Of a DNA stretch of 41,430 nt, positions 1 through 7,193 are shown in pieces (within the stretch, counting starts at the first letter, position 1; the number at the start of each line of letters is the position of its first letter). Origin of the DNA: an uncultured Muribaculaceae bacterium (GTDB lineage: Bacteria; Bacteroidota; Bacteroidia; Bacteroidales; Muribaculaceae); contig CAMEPD010000013.1 in assembly GCA_945931475.1 (NCBI GenBank), forward strand, positions 1-41,430. Reading direction: 5' to 3'. Made by a program: the position numbers and the translations under genes. Under the pieces are notes generated by a model that made no database searches, was not told the origin of the DNA, and saw only the letters and a list, made by a program, of their open reading frames with translations.

Positions 1-22
1 CCTTTTGATTTAATGTGATTTA

Positions 23-74
23 TCTCAAAAACCGGCCACCGGAACGTTAACATTTATTTTTAAACAGCCTCTTA
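23..74 (-). repeat. Dispersed repeat, inverted copy at the left end of the window
   Basis: Read on the minus strand, this 52-bp segment matches 41379-41430 at 51 of 52 positions. It contains the core TAAGAGGCTGTT followed by an A/T stretch, then AACGTTCCGG. It lies just upstream of the NupG-like gene. No consensus TAnnTTTG box is visible between it and the start at 90, so that gene's promoter cannot be placed. Confidence 0.85.
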
Positions 75-89
75 ATCCAACATTAAAAA

Positions 90-1430
90 ATGGCAGCACA
101 AACTCAACGAAAGGCTCTGACTGTACGTCTGATGATCCTTAATTTCCTGGAATTTGCCGTGTGGGGTGCATACCTCGTTTCGATGGGCATCTACCTCAAA
201 CTCTATTCGGTCGGCCTCACCCTGAAGATTTTCTGGTTTTACACCGTACAAGGGCTCGTATCGCTCTTCATGCCCGCCGTGGTCGGCATCGTGGCCGACC
301 GATGGATTCCGGCCCAGAAGATGCTGAGTCTCTGCCATTTAATCGCCGGCCTGTTCATGTGCATGGCCGGGTGGTACTGCTTCTCCCACACCGGAGGCAC
401 CATAGAATTCAGACCTCTGTTCACCTACTACACCATCTCGGTTGCCTTCTTCATGCCTACCATCGGCCTTTCGAACTCGGTAGCATTCTCGGCGCTCACC
501 GAGGCCGGGCGCGACACCATCAAGGCTTTCCCGCCCATCCGTACACTCGGTACGGTAGGTTTCATCTGCGCAGCGCTCTTCGTAAACTTCACACATTATC
601 AGAACACATACATGCAGTTCGTGGCCTCGGGCGTGCTGTCGCTCGTGATGGCCATGTACGCCGTGACCATGCCGCCGTGCCCCGTCAACCGGTCGGGCAG
701 CGGCGCATCGCTGGCCGAATCGCTGGGTCTGAGCGCCTTCAAGCTATTCAAACGCAAGAAGATGGCTATATTCTTCATCTTCAGCATGCTTTTGGGCGTG
801 TCGCTGCAGATTACCAACTCCTACGGCACCACGTTCATCTCCACCTTCCGCGACATCGCCGATTTCGCCAACACATGGGGCGCGCAGAACGCTACGGCTC
901 TGATAGCTATATCACAGTGCAGCGAGGCGCTCTGCATTCTGCTTATCCCCTTCTTCCTGCGTAAGTTCGGTATCAAGGGCGTGATGCTCATGGCCATGAT
1001 GGCCTGGGTGCTCCGCTTCGGATTCTTCGGCATAGGCGACACCGGTTCGGGCATCGTATGGCTCATCCTGTCGTGCATCGTCTACGGCGTAGCGTTCGAC
1101 TTCTTCAATGTGTCGGGCGGCCTGTTCATCGACAAGGAGACCGATCCGAAGCTGCGTTCGTCGGCTCAGGGCCTGTTCATGATAATGACCAACGGTATCG
1201 GCGCCTCGCTCGGCACCTGGATTGCCGGTAACTTCGTGGTTAACAAATTAGTCCCGCAAGGGCCCGGCACCTCGGCCGCAGAACAGCTCCCCGGCTGGCG
1301 TGAGTCATGGATGATTTTCGCCGCCTACGCCCTTGTTATCGCCGTGCTCTTCTTCTTTATTTTCAAGGACAAACCCACGAGGGAAACCGCCCGCGAGCTA
1401 AAGCGCGCCGAGGACAATACCCCGATTTAG
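90..1430 (+). CDS. nupG: NupG-type nucleoside:H+ symporter (MFS, NHS family)
   Basis: A 446-aa inner-membrane transporter of the nucleoside:H+ symporter family, which imports nucleosides using the proton gradient. It resembles E. coli NupG along its whole length. Recognisable stretches are LFMPAVVGIVADRW in the second membrane segment, AIFFIFSMLLGVSLQITN in mid-protein, and the VYGVAFDFFNVSGGLF and SSAQGLFMIMTNG segments in the C-terminal half. About twelve hydrophobic segments are present and the length is normal for the family. The ATG at 90 follows an A-rich stretch typical of Bacteroidetes starts. The TAG stop at 1428 is the first codon of a short repeat that also follows other genes here. 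The family call is strong; the exact substrate (nucleosides, xanthosine) is not fixed by sequence. Confidence 0.9.
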   Translation: MAAQTQRKALTVRLMILNFLEFAVWGAYLVSMGIYLKLYSVGLTLKIFWFYTVQGLVSLFMPAVVGIVADRWIPAQKMLSLCHLIAGLFMCMAGWYCFSHTGGTIEFRPLFTYYTISVAFFMPTIGLSNSVAFSALTEAGRDTIKAFPPIRTLGTVGFICAALFVNFTHYQNTYMQFVASGVLSLVMAMYAVTMPPCPVNRSGSGASLAESLGLSAFKLFKRKKMAIFFIFSMLLGVSLQITNSYGTTFISTFRDIADFANTWGAQNATALIAISQCSEALCILLIPFFLRKFGIKGVMLMAMMAWVLRFGFFGIGDTGSGIVWLILSCIVYGVAFDFFNVSGGLFIDKETDPKLRSSAQGLFMIMTNGIGASLGTWIAGNFVVNKLVPQGPGTSAAEQLPGWRESWMIFAAYALVIAVLFFFIFKDKPTRETARELKRAEDNTPI

Positions 1431-1469
1431 AGGCTGTAAAAAAATAAGAGGCTGTTTAAAAATAAATGT
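1428..1469 (+). repeat. Two adjacent copies of the stop-codon-associated GAGGCTGT repeat
   Basis: Copy one starts on the TAG stop of the transporter (1428-1447). Copy two (1445-1469) begins with TAAGAGGCTGTTTAAAAATA and continues AATGT, identical to the first 25 nt of the copy at 41379. Together they fill most of the 68-bp gap before rsmE. Confidence 0.8.
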
Positions 1470-1498
1470 CAAACGCCCATGCATAAACCCGTCAGCAG

Positions 1499-2212
1499 AT
1501 GATTCAGTTTTTTGCGCCCGACATAGAGACCACAGGCCAGCTCCCCGAAGGGGAATCGCAGCACTGCGTCAAGGTGTTGCGACACCGCGAGGGGGACACT
1601 ATAACTGTAATCGACGGCCGCGGCACGCGCCTCACCTGCATCATCACCGAGGCGCACCCCGGACGCACCCGAGTGGAGATAACTTCGCGCGAGTCGGTGC
1701 CCCCATTCTGGCCGGCCCCGCTGACCGTAGCCGTGGCGCCCACAAAGCACCTCGACCGAATGGAATGGCTAGTGGAGAAGCTCACCGAATCGGGCTTCGA
1801 CCGCTTCACGCCGCTGCTCTGCCGCTGGTCGGAACGCAAGGAGATTAAGCCCGAGCGGCTGGAGAAAATCGCCGTATCGGCCATGAAACAGAGCCTGAAA
1901 GCCACCCTGCCGCGCATCGACGGCATGACGCCGCTGAAACGCTTTATCGAGGAGACACGCTCTGTGCCTCAGCGGTTCATAGCGCACTGCGAGGCCGACA
2001 AACCTCGACGGCTGCTCGCCCGCGAATACCGTCCGGGAGTGGAAACCATAGTGCTCATCGGCCCGGAGGGCGACTTCTCGCCCGAGGAGATAGATATGGC
2101 GCTCGACGCCGGATTCGTACCGGTGTCGCTCGGCGACGCGCGCCTGCGCACCGAATCAGCCGCCCTCGCCGCCCTCCAGACTTTCCATGTCATAAATCAG
2201 ATTAATTCCTGA
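1499..2212 (+). CDS. rsmE: 16S rRNA (uracil-1498-N3)-methyltransferase RsmE
   Basis: A 237-aa SPOUT-class methyltransferase that uses S-adenosylmethionine to methylate N3 of U1498 in 16S rRNA. The N-terminal PUA-like domain includes HCVKVLRHREGDTITVIDGRG. The C-terminal knotted SAM-binding region carries the family signatures LIGPEGDFSPEEI (about residues 185-197) and SLGDARLRTESAALAAL (about 207-223). Length is normal. The ATG at 1499 directly precedes a conserved IQFFAPDI-type start. It sits 68 bp after the transporter and 30 bp before kdsA, so co-transcription is plausible. Confidence 0.95.
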   Translation: MIQFFAPDIETTGQLPEGESQHCVKVLRHREGDTITVIDGRGTRLTCIITEAHPGRTRVEITSRESVPPFWPAPLTVAVAPTKHLDRMEWLVEKLTESGFDRFTPLLCRWSERKEIKPERLEKIAVSAMKQSLKATLPRIDGMTPLKRFIEETRSVPQRFIAHCEADKPRRLLAREYRPGVETIVLIGPEGDFSPEEIDMALDAGFVPVSLGDARLRTESAALAALQTFHVINQINS

Positions 2213-2242
2213 GAAGTCAGATAAGAAACATCCTACACCGAA

Positions 2243-3067
2243 GTGAAAATCAATCTACCCGAATACCTCGCCTCCTCCCCTGGCGGCAACTTTTTCCTGC
2301 TGGCCGGACCCTGTGTCATCGAAGGGGAGCAAATGGCCCTTGACATAGCCGGCACAGTCAAGGAAGTTACCGACCGCCTCGGCATTCCCTACGTGTTCAA
2401 AGGCTCGTATCGCAAAGCCAACCGCTCGCGCATCGATTCGTTTACCGGCATCGGCGATCTCGAAGCGCTCCATATACTTAAAAAGGTGAGCGAAACCTAT
2501 GGCATCCCTGTGGTAACCGACATCCACTCTGCTCCAGAGGCCGCCATGGCCGCCGAATTCGTGGATATGCTCCAGATACCGGCCTTCCTGTGCCGCCAGA
2601 CCGACCTGCTCGTGGCCGCCGCGCGCACCGGCAAGATGGTGAACATCAAGAAGGGGCAGTTCCTGTCGCCGGGAGCAATGCGTCACGCCGTGCAGAAGGT
2701 GCGCGATGCCGGCAACCAGCAGGTGGCGATCACCGAACGCGGCACCACATTCGGCTACCAGGACCTGATTGTCGACTATCGCGGCATCCCCGAGATGCAG
2801 CAGAACGGCTGCCCGGTGATTCTCGACGTCACCCACTCGCTGCAGCAGCCCAACCAGACTGCAGGCGTCACCGGCGGACGCCCCGACATGATTGAGACCG
2901 TGGCCCGCGCCGGCATAGCCGTAGGCTGCGACGGCATATTCATCGAGACACATCCCCGGCCGGCTGAAGCCAAGAGCGACGGTGCAAACATGCTGCGGCT
3001 CGACCTGCTCCCCACCCTGCTCGAACACCTCACCACGCTGCGAATGGCAGTTAACTCCATCAAGTAA
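2243..3067 (+). CDS. kdsA: 3-deoxy-8-phosphooctulonate (Kdo-8-P) synthase
   Basis: A 274-aa cytoplasmic enzyme that condenses phosphoenolpyruvate with D-arabinose 5-phosphate to make Kdo-8-phosphate for the LPS inner core. Family motifs are LAGPCVIEG near residue 20, KGSYRKANRSR for PEP/phosphate binding, KKGQFLSPGAM in the middle, TERGTTFGYQDLIVD, and a DVTHSLQQP segment. Length matches other KdsA proteins. The start is a GTG at 2243; no in-frame ATG lies close enough upstream, and KINLPEYL aligns with the usual N-terminus. The TAA stop at 3065 is the first codon of another copy of the GAGGCTGT repeat. The other Kdo genes are not in this window. Confidence 0.96.
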   Translation: MKINLPEYLASSPGGNFFLLAGPCVIEGEQMALDIAGTVKEVTDRLGIPYVFKGSYRKANRSRIDSFTGIGDLEALHILKKVSETYGIPVVTDIHSAPEAAMAAEFVDMLQIPAFLCRQTDLLVAAARTGKMVNIKKGQFLSPGAMRHAVQKVRDAGNQQVAITERGTTFGYQDLIVDYRGIPEMQQNGCPVILDVTHSLQQPNQTAGVTGGRPDMIETVARAGIAVGCDGIFIETHPRPAEAKSDGANMLRLDLLPTLLEHLTTLRMAVNSIK

Positions 3068-3085
3068 GAGGCTGTTAAAAAATAA
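3065..3085 (+). repeat. GAGGCTGT repeat copy overlapping the kdsA stop codon
   Basis: The core TAAGAGGCTGTT then an A-run and TAA begins exactly on the kdsA stop. It matches the core at 1445 and 41379 with one base difference in the A/T tract. Confidence 0.75.
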
Positions 3086-3099
3086 CCTCATTATTTATT

Positions 3100-4692
3100 A
3101 TGAAACTGAAAAATATAGTTGCAACCCTGATAATCGGCGCATCCTCACTGGGCGCCTACGCCCAGGACGGACTCGACAATCCCATGACCAAAGCGGTGAT
3201 GGATGTCTACGCCCAGGAACTTGCCAACAACCCCAACAACTACGAAGTGCTCTACCGCAGGGCCACCGAATACTATCGCTTCAACCAGTATCTGCGCGCC
3301 CTGCAGGACGCCGACGGCGCTATCCGCAACGCACCGGCCAAGGACAAAGATTTCTGCGCGGCCGCCCATCAGCTTCGCGGCGAGATATACCAGATGCTCG
3401 ACAAACCCGCCGAAGCGCTCGCCGACTTCACGAAGGCATCGCAGCTCGACCCCACATCGTTCATCTCGCTCTACCAGAAGGCCAACTGCGAGTATGAGCT
3501 CGGCGACTACGCAGCCGCCAAGGCCGACTACAGCCGCCTGCGCGCCATGGACCCCCGCAGCGCCGAAGCACTCACCGGCTTGGCCCGCGTCTCCGTCAAG
3601 GAGAACAACCTCGGCAACGCCCAGCAGTACATGGACGACGCCGTAGCCATGATGCCGGCCGACTCCGACATATACGTGCGCCGCTCGTCGGTGCGCCGTA
3701 TGCTCGGCAACAACACCGGCGCTGTCGACGACCTGATTATGGCCATCTCGATTGACTCCAGCTCCAAGGCGTTCCGCGAACTGGTCGACATCGCCGGCGA
3801 GGATTACCCGGCGGTCTACACCGCCCTGGGCAACGCCATATCGCAGGCCCCCGAGCAAGGGATGTTCTACTACATCCGCGCCATGATAGCGCAGGCCCAC
3901 TACCACTTCCCCGCCGCGCTGGCCGACTTCCGCTACATCATCGACAACAATATGTACAACTACGCCGGCATCTACGACTCGATGGCGCAGTGCTACTACG
4001 CCTTGTGCGACTTCGACAAGGCGCTCGAATGCGTCAACCGAGCCATCTCCATGTCGGCCGAGAACACATCGTTCTTCCTTACCTTAGCACGCATACAGCG
4101 CGCCCAGGGGCTGAAAAAGGAGGCGCTCGCCAACATAAACAAGGTGCTGACCAAGGACGCCCGCAACGAGGAGGCACTCACAGAGAAGGGCATATCGCTT
4201 TTCGGTCTCGAACGCTATGAGGAGGCCTCGATTCTCTTCGGCGAGATGATTATGGATACCCCCGACAAGGCCCTTCCATACATGATGCAGGCCTGGGTGC
4301 TCAATGACGGCATGGCCCAGTCGGCCAAGGCAATGCAGGTTTACCGCCGTATGCTCGACGCCATACCTGCGGAGAATAGTACCGACCCGCAGTCGCTCCG
4401 CGGCTTCGCACAGCTTTTCACCAACGACAAAGAGGGCGCTCTCCGCTGGGCCGAGGAGCTCGTAAAGGTAAAAGACACCGACGGGCGCCGCAACTATATC
4501 GCTGCATGCCTGGCGGCTCAGGCCGGTGAATCCGCGCTGGCCCTGGCCTACGCTTCCGACGCCATGAAGCTCGGCTACGCCGACAAATATCAGTGGACCA
4601 TCTACGACGCCGCCCGAGTGAATGTGGCCCCCCTCCGCCGGGGCAACGCCCTCACCGAGACCATGGCCCGCTACGCCTACATCTTCGAATGA
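3100..4692 (+). CDS. Periplasmic tetratricopeptide-repeat protein
   Basis: A 530-aa exported protein. Residues 1-21 form a signal peptide (KLKNI, a hydrophobic core, then cleavage after AYA before QDG). The rest is a run of TPR-like helical pairs, for example around residues 38-70 (NNYEVLYRRATEYYRFNQY), 85-120, 120-150, 155-215, 265-300 and 300-370. TPR solenoids hold partner proteins together; no catalytic domain is visible. It lies 32 bp after kdsA and ends just before an 18-bp hairpin at 4734-4780. No partner is obvious from context. The TPR call is firm; the role in the envelope is unknown. Confidence 0.85.
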   Translation: MKLKNIVATLIIGASSLGAYAQDGLDNPMTKAVMDVYAQELANNPNNYEVLYRRATEYYRFNQYLRALQDADGAIRNAPAKDKDFCAAAHQLRGEIYQMLDKPAEALADFTKASQLDPTSFISLYQKANCEYELGDYAAAKADYSRLRAMDPRSAEALTGLARVSVKENNLGNAQQYMDDAVAMMPADSDIYVRRSSVRRMLGNNTGAVDDLIMAISIDSSSKAFRELVDIAGEDYPAVYTALGNAISQAPEQGMFYYIRAMIAQAHYHFPAALADFRYIIDNNMYNYAGIYDSMAQCYYALCDFDKALECVNRAISMSAENTSFFLTLARIQRAQGLKKEALANINKVLTKDARNEEALTEKGISLFGLERYEEASILFGEMIMDTPDKALPYMMQAWVLNDGMAQSAKAMQVYRRMLDAIPAENSTDPQSLRGFAQLFTNDKEGALRWAEELVKVKDTDGRRNYIAACLAAQAGESALALAYASDAMKLGYADKYQWTIYDAARVNVAPLRRGNALTETMARYAYIFE

Positions 4693-4733
4693 CGCACCGA
4701 CGGCGCTGACTTCAACCGCGATAAAACCTTTTA

Positions 4734-4780
4734 AAGGGGCGTGATGTTTATATGATAACGAAATAAACATCGCGCCCCTT
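4734..4780 (+). promoter_or_regulatory. 18-bp near-perfect hairpin directly upstream of a start codon
   Basis: Arms 4734-4751 and 4763-4780 pair over 18 positions with one G.U wobble and an 11-nt loop. The right arm ends 4 nt before the ATG at 4785. There is no T-run after it, so it is not a standard intrinsic terminator. It may end the upstream TPR transcript, protect its 3' end, or limit translation of the lipoprotein gene. No TAnnTTTG promoter is visible between the two genes. Confidence 0.8.
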
Positions 4781-4784
4781 CACT

Positions 4785-5249
4785 ATGAATCCTTATAATC
4801 GCTCGCTCAATAGATTTCTTGCCATACTTTTAGCCGCTGTGTTCCTGTCGATAGGCATCGTGGCCTGCTCGGATAACGACAACGAATGGGACGGCACCCC
4901 GCTTGCGGTGCGCCGGTTCGTCAGCGAATACTTCCCCGGACAGACCATCTCGGATTACAACGAAGAGAACGGCATACTGTACGTGCGTCTCAAGAACTCG
5001 GCCGCCCTGCAGTTCGATGCCTCGGATTACAACTGGATTTCGGTCAACGGCTACGGCGAGGTACTTCCGTCGCAATTCCTGTTCGACCGTCTGCCACCCG
5101 CACTGTACGAGTATCTCCAGAGCACATCGGCGCTCAACGGCGTATACAGCGTGTCGCGCGACCTGGTAACCGGCAAGTACCGCATCGAGCTGCTCGACTG
5201 CACGGTAATCTTCGACAGCGAGACAGGCAAAACCGAAGTCACGCAGTAA
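4785..5249 (+). CDS. PepSY-like (DUF2874-type) lipoprotein
   Basis: A 154-aa predicted lipoprotein. Residues 9-28 are a hydrophobic signal segment ending in the lipobox IVAC, giving lipidation at about Cys28 followed by acidic SDNDNE, a pattern compatible with surface export in Bacteroidetes. The mature part has two PepSY-like half repeats: VRRFVSEYFPGQTISDY with YVRLKNSAALQFD, and a second with YRIELLDCTVIFDSETG. This fold is common in small Bacteroidales periplasmic proteins of unclear role. The only ATG lies 4 nt after a very stable hairpin, which is unusual for efficient translation. Convergent with the minus-strand gene ending at 5287. Confidence 0.8.
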   Translation: MNPYNRSLNRFLAILLAAVFLSIGIVACSDNDNEWDGTPLAVRRFVSEYFPGQTISDYNEENGILYVRLKNSAALQFDASDYNWISVNGYGEVLPSQFLFDRLPPALYEYLQSTSALNGVYSVSRDLVTGKYRIELLDCTVIFDSETGKTEVTQ

Positions 5250-5286
5250 CTCCGAATTTTGCAACAGCTTTGGGGGCCGTACGGAT

Positions 5287-6261
5287 TCACCGACGCACGA
5301 AGGCGTACCGCATGATGGCGTGATGCAGCGGGAAATTGAGGGTAAGGATGGCGCCGTCGGTAATGTCGGCCGAGCATTCGGGACCCGCCTCGGTGAGCGA
5401 CGCATCGTACCATTGCAATGAATAATGATTCATGAAGGCCGTAGGACGCATACGGCCTTTTATCATGCCCGTATGCCAAAGGTTGTCGTTAGTCTTGGCT
5501 CCGTCGACGTAAATCAGGTCGTACCCGCCGTCGGCCGGCACAATGGCCAGAGTGTAGAATCCTCCCGGAACGGCCCATTGCGGATTGATATCACGGTCGA
5601 GGTAAGTCCAGTAGCCGACGGGCGCACCGGGTGTGTCGGGCGACGCGAAATATTCGTCGAGAGCCGGGCGTGTCCACATGGTTTGCAGGCCTATAGCCGG
5701 GTCGGGTGTCTCTGACTTCACGAAATATTTCACCTTCAGGGGACGGTTGGCCGTCAGATCGATAGACGCCACACGACGCGGATATGGCGCCGAAGCGGCG
5801 TACTGCAACAGGTCGCTCCCCACTGAGAAGCGTGCCACGCCGTCGGAGGCATCGACCGACAGCGAGTTAGGGCCGCGGTGCAGGTCGACGTGCGCCGGGA
5901 GGCTTGCGCGGGCACACTCGCTCCACCCGCGCCCATCGCGGCGGTAGAGAGTGACGAGCAGACTCCGCTGCCCGAACGTATCGTCGTAATCGTTGCCGCC
6001 CCATGTGATTTCACCCCGCAACATAGGCGCACCTGCAGCGTCATTAAGGGTCACACCCCATGCGGCGTCACCACGCGAGGGATTGCTGGTAACGGCAGCC
6101 CTGACTTCTGCTGTTACACCCCGTGCCAGGGTATCGGCCTCCACGCGGCAGGTATCGCCAGGCTCCAAACGGAAGGGCGCATCGGTGCCGGCGGCCGTTA
6201 CGCCGAAAGCGCATCCCGAAACCGCTGCAATAATCACCGCTGACAGAAGCAACCCTCTCAT
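5287..6261 (-). CDS. Exported protein of unknown function
   Basis: A 324-aa protein I do not recognise. Residues 1-17 are a hydrophobic leader ending VSGC, which could be a lipobox (Cys17) or part of a normal signal peptide with cleavage after AAG. The mature part is rich in beta-strand patterns, with many Trp, Tyr and Asp, and an aromatic C-terminal half (GYWTYLDRDINPQW, then GGFYTLAIVPADGGYDLIYVDG). It suggests an extracellular beta-sandwich protein, but no enzyme motif is visible. Its ATG overlaps the miaA stop by ATGA (6258-6261), so it should be translated with miaA from the same minus-strand transcript. Confidence 0.75.
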   Translation of the reverse strand: MRGLLLSAVIIAAVSGCAFGVTAAGTDAPFRLEPGDTCRVEADTLARGVTAEVRAAVTSNPSRGDAAWGVTLNDAAGAPMLRGEITWGGNDYDDTFGQRSLLVTLYRRDGRGWSECARASLPAHVDLHRGPNSLSVDASDGVARFSVGSDLLQYAASAPYPRRVASIDLTANRPLKVKYFVKSETPDPAIGLQTMWTRPALDEYFASPDTPGAPVGYWTYLDRDINPQWAVPGGFYTLAIVPADGGYDLIYVDGAKTNDNLWHTGMIKGRMRPTAFMNHYSLQWYDASLTEAGPECSADITDGAILTLNFPLHHAIMRYAFVRR

Positions 6262-7193
6262 AGACTCCTATTTATTATTTCCAAGGCACGAGTGTTGAAC
6301 TCATCCTCGGAAAGGTCATACGGCAGCCAGTTGATGTGCAAACCGCGCTGCTCCATGCCGCGGAACCAGGTCATCTGCCGCTTGGCAAACTGGTGAATGG
6401 CAATCTCAAGGCCCGAACGCATCTCATCGTGGGTGAGCTGCCCTATACAATAGAGGGTCAGAAACTTGTATTCGAGGCCGTAATATATCAGGTTTTCGGG
6501 GGGAATACCCGAGTCGAGCAGACGCCGCACCTCGTCAACCATACCGGCGTCAAGGCGTGCGTCGAGACGCTCGGTGATACGGCGACGACGGCTGTCGCGG
6601 TCGATTTCCACCCCGATAATCACCCCGGGTAGCGGCTGCGGTTCGTATGCCTGGCGCTCGGCATCGGGGTGACTTCGGTAATATAATTCGATTTCGATGG
6701 CGCGGACGGCGCGCTGGGCCGTATCCACGTCGGTGACCTTCAGCCCGGGACGCAGCGTCCTCAGCTGTTCCATCAGTTCGGGGTACGAGTGCTTCTCGAG
6801 CCGAGCGCGCAAGGGTTTATTCTCAGGCACTTCGGGCAGACGCATCCCTTTGAGGAGCGATTCGAGATAGAGGCCTGTACCCCCGCACACTATGGTATTG
6901 CGGCCGCGTGCGGCGATTTCAGCGCCGGCCTTGGCGGCGTCGCCGAGAAACCGGTGCAGGTTGTAGCGCGAACCGGCATCACATATATCTATAAGGTGCA
7001 CCGGTACATCGCCGTACTCCTCCATATCCTTCCCGGTGCCGAGGTCCATGCCCCGGTAGACCTGACGCGAGTCGGCGCTGATGATTTCGGCACCGATGCG
7101 CCGGGCCAGACTGACGGCGCGCCGTGTCTTGCCCGAAGCCGTGGGACCTGTAATCGCCACTATGAAGTCTTTGGGGATTTCCGGGATGGTCAT
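6258..7193 (-). CDS. miaA: tRNA dimethylallyltransferase MiaA
   Basis: A 311-aa enzyme that transfers a dimethylallyl group from DMAPP to N6 of A37 in tRNAs reading UNN codons. Motifs are the P-loop GPTASGKT near residue 15, SADSRQVYRGMDLGTGK with the catalytic Asp, CGGTGLYLESLLKGM, and a C-terminal RQMTWFRG segment typical of the family. I place the start at 7193, where MTIPEIPKDFIVAITG begins; the ATG overlaps the upstream stop by ATGA. A longer reading frame to 7316 only adds unrelated residues. The stop overlaps the next gene by ATGA as well, so three genes are translationally coupled. Confidence 0.96.
   Translation of the reverse strand: MTIPEIPKDFIVAITGPTASGKTRRAVSLARRIGAEIISADSRQVYRGMDLGTGKDMEEYGDVPVHLIDICDAGSRYNLHRFLGDAAKAGAEIAARGRNTIVCGGTGLYLESLLKGMRLPEVPENKPLRARLEKHSYPELMEQLRTLRPGLKVTDVDTAQRAVRAIEIELYYRSHPDAERQAYEPQPLPGVIIGVEIDRDSRRRRITERLDARLDAGMVDEVRRLLDSGIPPENLIYYGLEYKFLTLYCIGQLTHDEMRSGLEIAIHQFAKRQMTWFRGMEQRGLHINWLPYDLSEDEFNTRALEIINRSL

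Noticed and set aside
72..338. 88-aa minus-strand frame ending on the repeat's TAA at 72-74
   Set aside because: It would continue the stop-codon pattern, but it overlaps the NupG-like gene in antisense and has no recognisable content.
2255..3091. 278-aa minus-strand open frame opposite kdsA
   Set aside because: kdsA motifs on the plus strand are unmistakable; the antisense frame is Gly/Ala/His-rich noise.
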